A stretch of DNA of 41,386 bases from an uncultured Faecalibacterium sp. (lineage in GTDB: Bacteria; Bacillota; Clostridia; Oscillospirales; Ruminococcaceae): assembly GCA_900540455.1 (NCBI GenBank), contig UQGD01000022.1, positions 1 through 41,386 of the forward strand, written 5' to 3'. The translations under genes were made by a program, and so were the position numbers. Of the stretch, positions 38,185 through 41,386 are shown one piece after another. Numbering within the stretch: position 1 is the first letter of the stretch; every line of letters begins with the position of its first letter. The notes under the pieces were generated by a model that was not told where the DNA came from, did not search any database, and saw nothing but the letters and a program-made list of their open reading frames with translations.

Positions 38185-39657
38185 ATGGCACACACACTTT
38201 ACGCTCTGGTCACCCGCAACATGGAGCGCATCTACCCCCAGCGGGCTGCTTTCCGCTGGTACGACGAAACCTCCGGCACAGTCTGCACCCGCACCTATGC
38301 CCAGTACGCCCAGGATATCCGCCGGGCTGTCCGCTGCTTTGCCCAGAGCATCCCGGAGATGCAGGGCAAGCGGGTCTGCATCCTGAGCCGCAACTGCTAC
38401 GAATACGGTGTCAACGCCCTGGGCGTGATGCTGGCAGGCGGCGTTCTGGCCCCTCTGAACCAGCGTGCAGACTGGGGAGAGCTGCAGGCACAGCTGGAGC
38501 TGGCGCAGCCCGCTGCGATCCTTTCCGACGGGGTGGATCACGGCTGCGCCGAGCAGCTCCAGGCCGCTTACGGCAGCCTGCTCCGCCCCATGGACGGTTA
38601 CACCGCCTTTGAGCCCACCGACCTGGACCCCCACTGCATCGACCCGGACGGTCTGCTGATGCTGGCTTTCACTTCCGGCACCACCGGCCGCAGCAAGGCG
38701 GTCATGCTGTCAGAGCGCAACTTCTTTACCTCCATGGCAGCTTTCACCGATATGGTGGATACGGTGCGCACCCTCCGGCAGGACCCCGCTCCTGAGCTGT
38801 CCATGCTGGCCATGCTGCCGATGTTCCACATTGGCACCTTCGCCTGCTTCTTCTCCTGGCCGGTAGCAGGCTGGACCATGAACCTGGTGGGAGATCTGCG
38901 CAACTTCTACCGTGAGATGGAGCGTATGCCCAGCGACTATATGCTGATGGTGCCCATGGTGCTGCAGGCTGTGCTCAAGGACCTGCGCGCCGGCCGGCGG
39001 GAGCGGCTGGGCAAACTGCAGGTCGTCTGCTGCTCCTCCGCTATGTTCCGACCCGAGGACCTGGCCGAGCTGGCCTCCTACGGCATCCTGGTCATGCAGA
39101 TCTATGCCAGCACCGAGACCTGCGCCTGCGGACTGTTCAATGCTGCCCAGGATACTGAGCACATCGGCGCTGTGGGCCGGGCCTGCTTTGGCACCCAGTA
39201 CCGCATCGCTCCGGACGGTGAGCTGTGCATCCGCGGCGACATGGTGACCAAGGGATACTACAAAGACCCCACGGCTACTGCCGAAGTATTGGACGCAGAC
39301 GGCTGGTTCCACACCGGAGACCTTGCGCGGACGGACAAAGAGGGGTATTATTATATTACCGGACGCAAAAAGAACCTGATCATCCTGGACAGCGGCGAAA
39401 ACGTCAGCCCCGAAGAACTGGAAAAGCTGCTTTCCGGCTGCACTGCCGTTCAGGAGTGCCTGGTGCAGGAGAAGGGACAGAAGATCTGTGCGCAGATCTT
39501 CTGTCCGCAGGCTGACCAGGCCGCTGTGCGCGACTTCGTCACCCAGCTGAACCGTACCCTGCCCATGTACAAGCGGATCACGGCGCTGGTCTTCCGGGAC
39601 GAGCCGCTGCCCCGCAACGCCGCAGGCAAGCTGGACCGCCAGGCTCCGGCTCTGTAA
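38185..39657 (+). CDS. ANL-superfamily adenylating enzyme, second copy
   Basis: A 490-residue paralog of the gene just upstream; the two share long identical stretches such as GRKKNLIILDSGENVSPEELE and PLPRNAAGKL, so they come from a tandem duplication. Motifs: FTSGTTGRSKA (from F162), YASTETCACG replacing YGLTETCG, WFHTGDLARTDKEGYYYITG, and K482 in NAAGKLDR. The region around the substrate pocket differs (for example LPMFHIGTFACFFSW against LPMFHISAMTSLVSW), suggesting a second substrate or acceptor. ATG at 38185 follows AAGGAGGG. Two ligases beside a single ACP fit loading of two different building blocks (inference). Confidence 0.9.
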   Translation: MAHTLYALVTRNMERIYPQRAAFRWYDETSGTVCTRTYAQYAQDIRRAVRCFAQSIPEMQGKRVCILSRNCYEYGVNALGVMLAGGVLAPLNQRADWGELQAQLELAQPAAILSDGVDHGCAEQLQAAYGSLLRPMDGYTAFEPTDLDPHCIDPDGLLMLAFTSGTTGRSKAVMLSERNFFTSMAAFTDMVDTVRTLRQDPAPELSMLAMLPMFHIGTFACFFSWPVAGWTMNLVGDLRNFYREMERMPSDYMLMVPMVLQAVLKDLRAGRRERLGKLQVVCCSSAMFRPEDLAELASYGILVMQIYASTETCACGLFNAAQDTEHIGAVGRACFGTQYRIAPDGELCIRGDMVTKGYYKDPTATAEVLDADGWFHTGDLARTDKEGYYYITGRKKNLIILDSGENVSPEELEKLLSGCTAVQECLVQEKGQKICAQIFCPQADQAAVRDFVTQLNRTLPMYKRITALVFRDEPLPRNAAGKLDRQAPAL

Positions 39658-39697
39658 TGCGTCTATGATCTTGTCGGAAAAGAAAGGGACAACTTAT

Positions 39698-39940
39698 ATG
39701 GAAAGAGCAGAAATCATTGCCCAGATCCTGGCCATCCTGGAGGATGTTGCGGAGATCTCCCCGGAGGATGTAAGCGAGGACAGCGTGCTGATGGACGATC
39801 TGGATCTGTCCTCTATGGAGATCCTGACCATCGTAGCTGACCTGGAGGAGGCTTTTGGCCTGCGCATCCCGGAAAAGGAGCTGCGCAGCTTTGTCACCAT
39901 CAGCGACCTGGCCGACTACCTGTCGGAGCATGTGGGGTAA
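39698..39940 (+). CDS. Stand-alone acyl/peptidyl carrier protein
   Basis: An 80-residue carrier protein of four helices. The phosphopantetheine Ser is S39 in LDLSSMEI, the position of L-G-x-D-S-L in classical ACPs; both the usual Gly and Asp are replaced (by D36 and S38), as in some free-standing carriers of NRPS or Dlt type. The downstream DLEEAFGLRIPEKELRSFVTISDLADYL is a normal helix II-III-IV pattern. ATG at 39698 is preceded by AGAAAGGG. It lies 40 bases after the second ligase and five bases before the condensation-like gene. It is not the housekeeping fatty acid ACP to judge by its context and signature. Confidence 0.92.
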   Translation: MERAEIIAQILAILEDVAEISPEDVSEDSVLMDDLDLSSMEILTIVADLEEAFGLRIPEKELRSFVTISDLADYLSEHVG

Positions 39941-39944
39941 ACCC

Positions 39945-41144
39945 ATGCCCACAGATGCACACACCGGGGAGTATCTGTTCCAGGGGCGGATGTATTTCTA
40001 CCGCCAGGACCCGATCCTCTGCCGTTATCACTTTACCTTCCGGGACCCCATCGACCCGGCCCTTCTGCAGCAGGCGCTGGACAAAGCACTGGGGCTGGCC
40101 CCCTACTTTGCAGCAGAGATCGAGCTGACCGCCAAGGAGATCCATCTCCGCCCCAACACCCGGCCCTGTCAGGTGCGGACGGGGGCGCTGCAGCCCACGC
40201 TGCCCGCAGAGGACGGCTGGCTGATGGCTGTTTCCGCGCAGGAGCAGACCATCTACCTGGACTGGCATCACTTTTTGGCAGACGGCCGGGGAATGTCCCG
40301 CTTTGCTGCCCTGCTGCTGAAATGCTACTGCAACCTGCGGTACGGCACAGATTTTGCGACCCCTGCCCTGACCAACGCCCCCGCCTACGACATTGCCGCC
40401 TTGGTGGAGCGCTGGCCCGAAGCATACCAGACCGGTGATTTTGACCGGGAGGTGGTGCAGACCTGGGAGGGGCAGGTACACCGCACCCTCGTCCGCCTGC
40501 AAAAACAAAGTCTGGTGGACGCAGCCCTGGCGGCTGGGGTCAAGCCTTTCAGCGCCTTGTGCGCCCTGCTGTGCATGGCGGTGCGCCCGTATCTGGACAA
40601 GCAGCAGCTGACTTTCTCCTACACGGTGGATGCCCGGCAGGCGCTGCAGGTACCGGAAGCGCTTTACAACTGCGTTGCATCCTTCCAGGGGGAAGCACCC
40701 GCAGAGCAGACCAGTTTTTCTGCGCTGGCAGCCGGAACGGATGCCGCCATCCGCCACAGCCTGGACCTTGAGCGTATCCAGCGGCAGCTGGCCATGCAGA
40801 TGGGTTGGGTCTACCGGGTCTCCCAGCAAAAAGCCCCCCTGCGCATCCAGCGTCGGCTGTTCCAGATGGGCGAATATCTGGGTGGCATCCCCGCTGACCT
40901 CTGGGTCAGCTATCTGGGGTACCCCTTGGGTGCTGAGGGCGCTGAGCTGGAAGATTACCTAACCGATTTTCAGGTCTGGGTCCCGCCGGATACCGGTTCT
41001 CTTGGGGTGGAGGCGGCCTCCCTCCATGGAGTCATCACCCTGTGCATTGAAAACAAAGCCCCCGCCGAGGGGCTGTCCTGCGCCATCCGCACTGCACTGG
41101 AGCGCCAAGGCGTGCAGGTGCTGGAAGCTGTGGAGCTGGACTGA
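39945..41144 (+). CDS. Condensation-domain-like acyltransferase
   Basis: A 399-residue protein of the chloramphenicol-acetyltransferase/condensation fold. The H-H-x3-D-G catalytic motif is intact at residues 108-114 (HHFLADG). Other parts are RYHFTFRDPIDPALLQQALDKAL at the start, FSALCALLCMAVRPYL and, late, DLWVSYLGYPL. The DFGWG motif of true condensation domains is not seen, so it could be an alcohol-acyl or PapA-like acyltransferase. ATG at 39945 overlaps no gene but sits four bases after the ACP stop (an ATG at 39930 inside the ACP is an alternative). It probably joins the ACP-bound acyl group to an amine or alcohol (inference). The terminator at 41198 ends the operon. Confidence 0.85.
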   Translation: MPTDAHTGEYLFQGRMYFYRQDPILCRYHFTFRDPIDPALLQQALDKALGLAPYFAAEIELTAKEIHLRPNTRPCQVRTGALQPTLPAEDGWLMAVSAQEQTIYLDWHHFLADGRGMSRFAALLLKCYCNLRYGTDFATPALTNAPAYDIAALVERWPEAYQTGDFDREVVQTWEGQVHRTLVRLQKQSLVDAALAAGVKPFSALCALLCMAVRPYLDKQQLTFSYTVDARQALQVPEALYNCVASFQGEAPAEQTSFSALAAGTDAAIRHSLDLERIQRQLAMQMGWVYRVSQQKAPLRIQRRLFQMGEYLGGIPADLWVSYLGYPLGAEGAELEDYLTDFQVWVPPDTGSLGVEAASLHGVITLCIENKAPAEGLSCAIRTALERQGVQVLEAVELD

Positions 41145-41197
41145 ATGTTCCGGGAGACTCTGTTTTTTAAGACCGCACTATATTCAGCATACGATTG

Positions 41198-41226
41198 GCT
41201 GGCGAAGATTCGCCAGCTAATTTTTT
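41198..41226 (+). terminator. Terminator of the ANL-ACP-condensation operon
   Basis: GCTGGCGAA (41198-41206) with TTCGCCAGC (41209-41217), then TAATTTTTT. It is the plus-strand twin of the hairpin at 32446-32476. Confidence 0.9.
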
Positions 41227-41266
41227 GCCGTGTCCCCTCCGCCTTGCAGCTGCTTTCGGTGAGCGT

Positions 41267-41386
41267 TTGGCAAAGAGGGTAACTCTCGTCCTCACTAGTC
41301 AACGGCCAGAAGAAGTCTGCTGTTAAGCTGCAAACTTTTCGCCCTTGCCAAAGCCTCTCCCTTTCGGGAGAGGTGGCACGGCGAAG
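41267..41386 (-). repeat. Dispersed 120-bp repeat, right copy (continues past the window)
   Basis: Reverse-complement match to 32118-32237 at 110 of 120 positions. It is cut by the window end, so the full element is longer. Like the left copy, it sits just downstream of an operon terminator and in the same orientation relative to that operon. Confidence 0.9.

Noticed and set aside
32118..41386. Composite transposon
   Set aside because: No transposase or integrase and no target-site duplication could be seen; the repeats are reported instead as a dispersed element.

Overview
The window looks like chromosome of a GC-rich, anaerobic, low-oxygen-adapted Firmicute of the Oscillospiraceae (Ruminococcaceae), most like Faecalibacterium or a close relative. 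The reasons are strong AAGGAGG-type ribosome binding sites, sigma-A type promoters, pyruvate formate-lyase with its activase, a clostridial-style Rex, short Ser-rich linkers after lipoprotein signals, and pectin-oligosaccharide uptake genes. The genus is inferred from gene content and style, not from a marker gene. No rRNA, tRNA, CRISPR array, phage gene or transposase was seen.

Layout. 1-2153 (minus): TRAP transporter dctP-dctQ-dctM, with dctM cut by the left edge. 2541-5864 (minus): histidine kinase, AraC-type response regulator and a second DctP-family lipoprotein, tightly coupled, probably the sensor unit for the TRAP transporter. 6117-7220 (plus): a YcxB-like membrane protein and a PAP2 phosphatase. 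7316-7670: a structured stretch that may be a stand-alone RNA. 7708-10786 (minus): a two-piece B12-dependent methionine synthase. 11003-17062 (minus): secreted metallo-beta-lactamase-fold lipoprotein, YgiQ-type radical SAM protein, FtsK/SpoIIIE; then TepA at 17305-17991. 18196-19527 (plus): rex and thymidine kinase. 19990-27118: sugar ABC transporter (binding protein plus two permeases, no ATPase), an AraC regulator on the minus strand, and two cytoplasmic pectin-fragment hydrolases (GH28, GH105). 27197-30185 (minus): pflA and pflB. 30549-30705 (plus): a candidate small RNA. 30744-31787 (minus): YbhN-like flippase family protein. 31788-32494: repeat-rich non-coding DNA. 32495-41144: two divergent operons, acyltransferase/coiled-coil protein/glycosyltransferase on the minus strand and two ANL adenylating enzymes, a carrier protein and a condensation-domain-like acyltransferase on the plus strand.

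How the genes work together. The TRAP block resembles a binding-protein-assisted two-component sensor (compare DctB-DctS-DctR of Bacillus subtilis) that switches on its transporter. The ABC/GH28/GH105 block imports and degrades pectic oligosaccharides inside the cell under a local AraC regulator, presumably using a shared ATPase encoded elsewhere. Rex, PFL and the candidate small RNA point to redox-linked control of fermentation: pflB and the small RNA carry the same 16-bp inverted repeat just after their promoters.

The most interesting parts are (1) the candidate small RNA with a strong promoter, inverted repeat, CU-rich anti-Shine-Dalgarno-like single strand and strong terminator, functionally reminiscent of RoxS/RsaE; (2) the ANL-ANL-ACP-condensation cassette with its divergent glycosyltransferase/acyltransferase operon, about 9 kb bounded by a 120-bp inverted repeat (110 of 120 bases identical) and by near-identical terminators; and (3) the structured RNA candidate beside metH.
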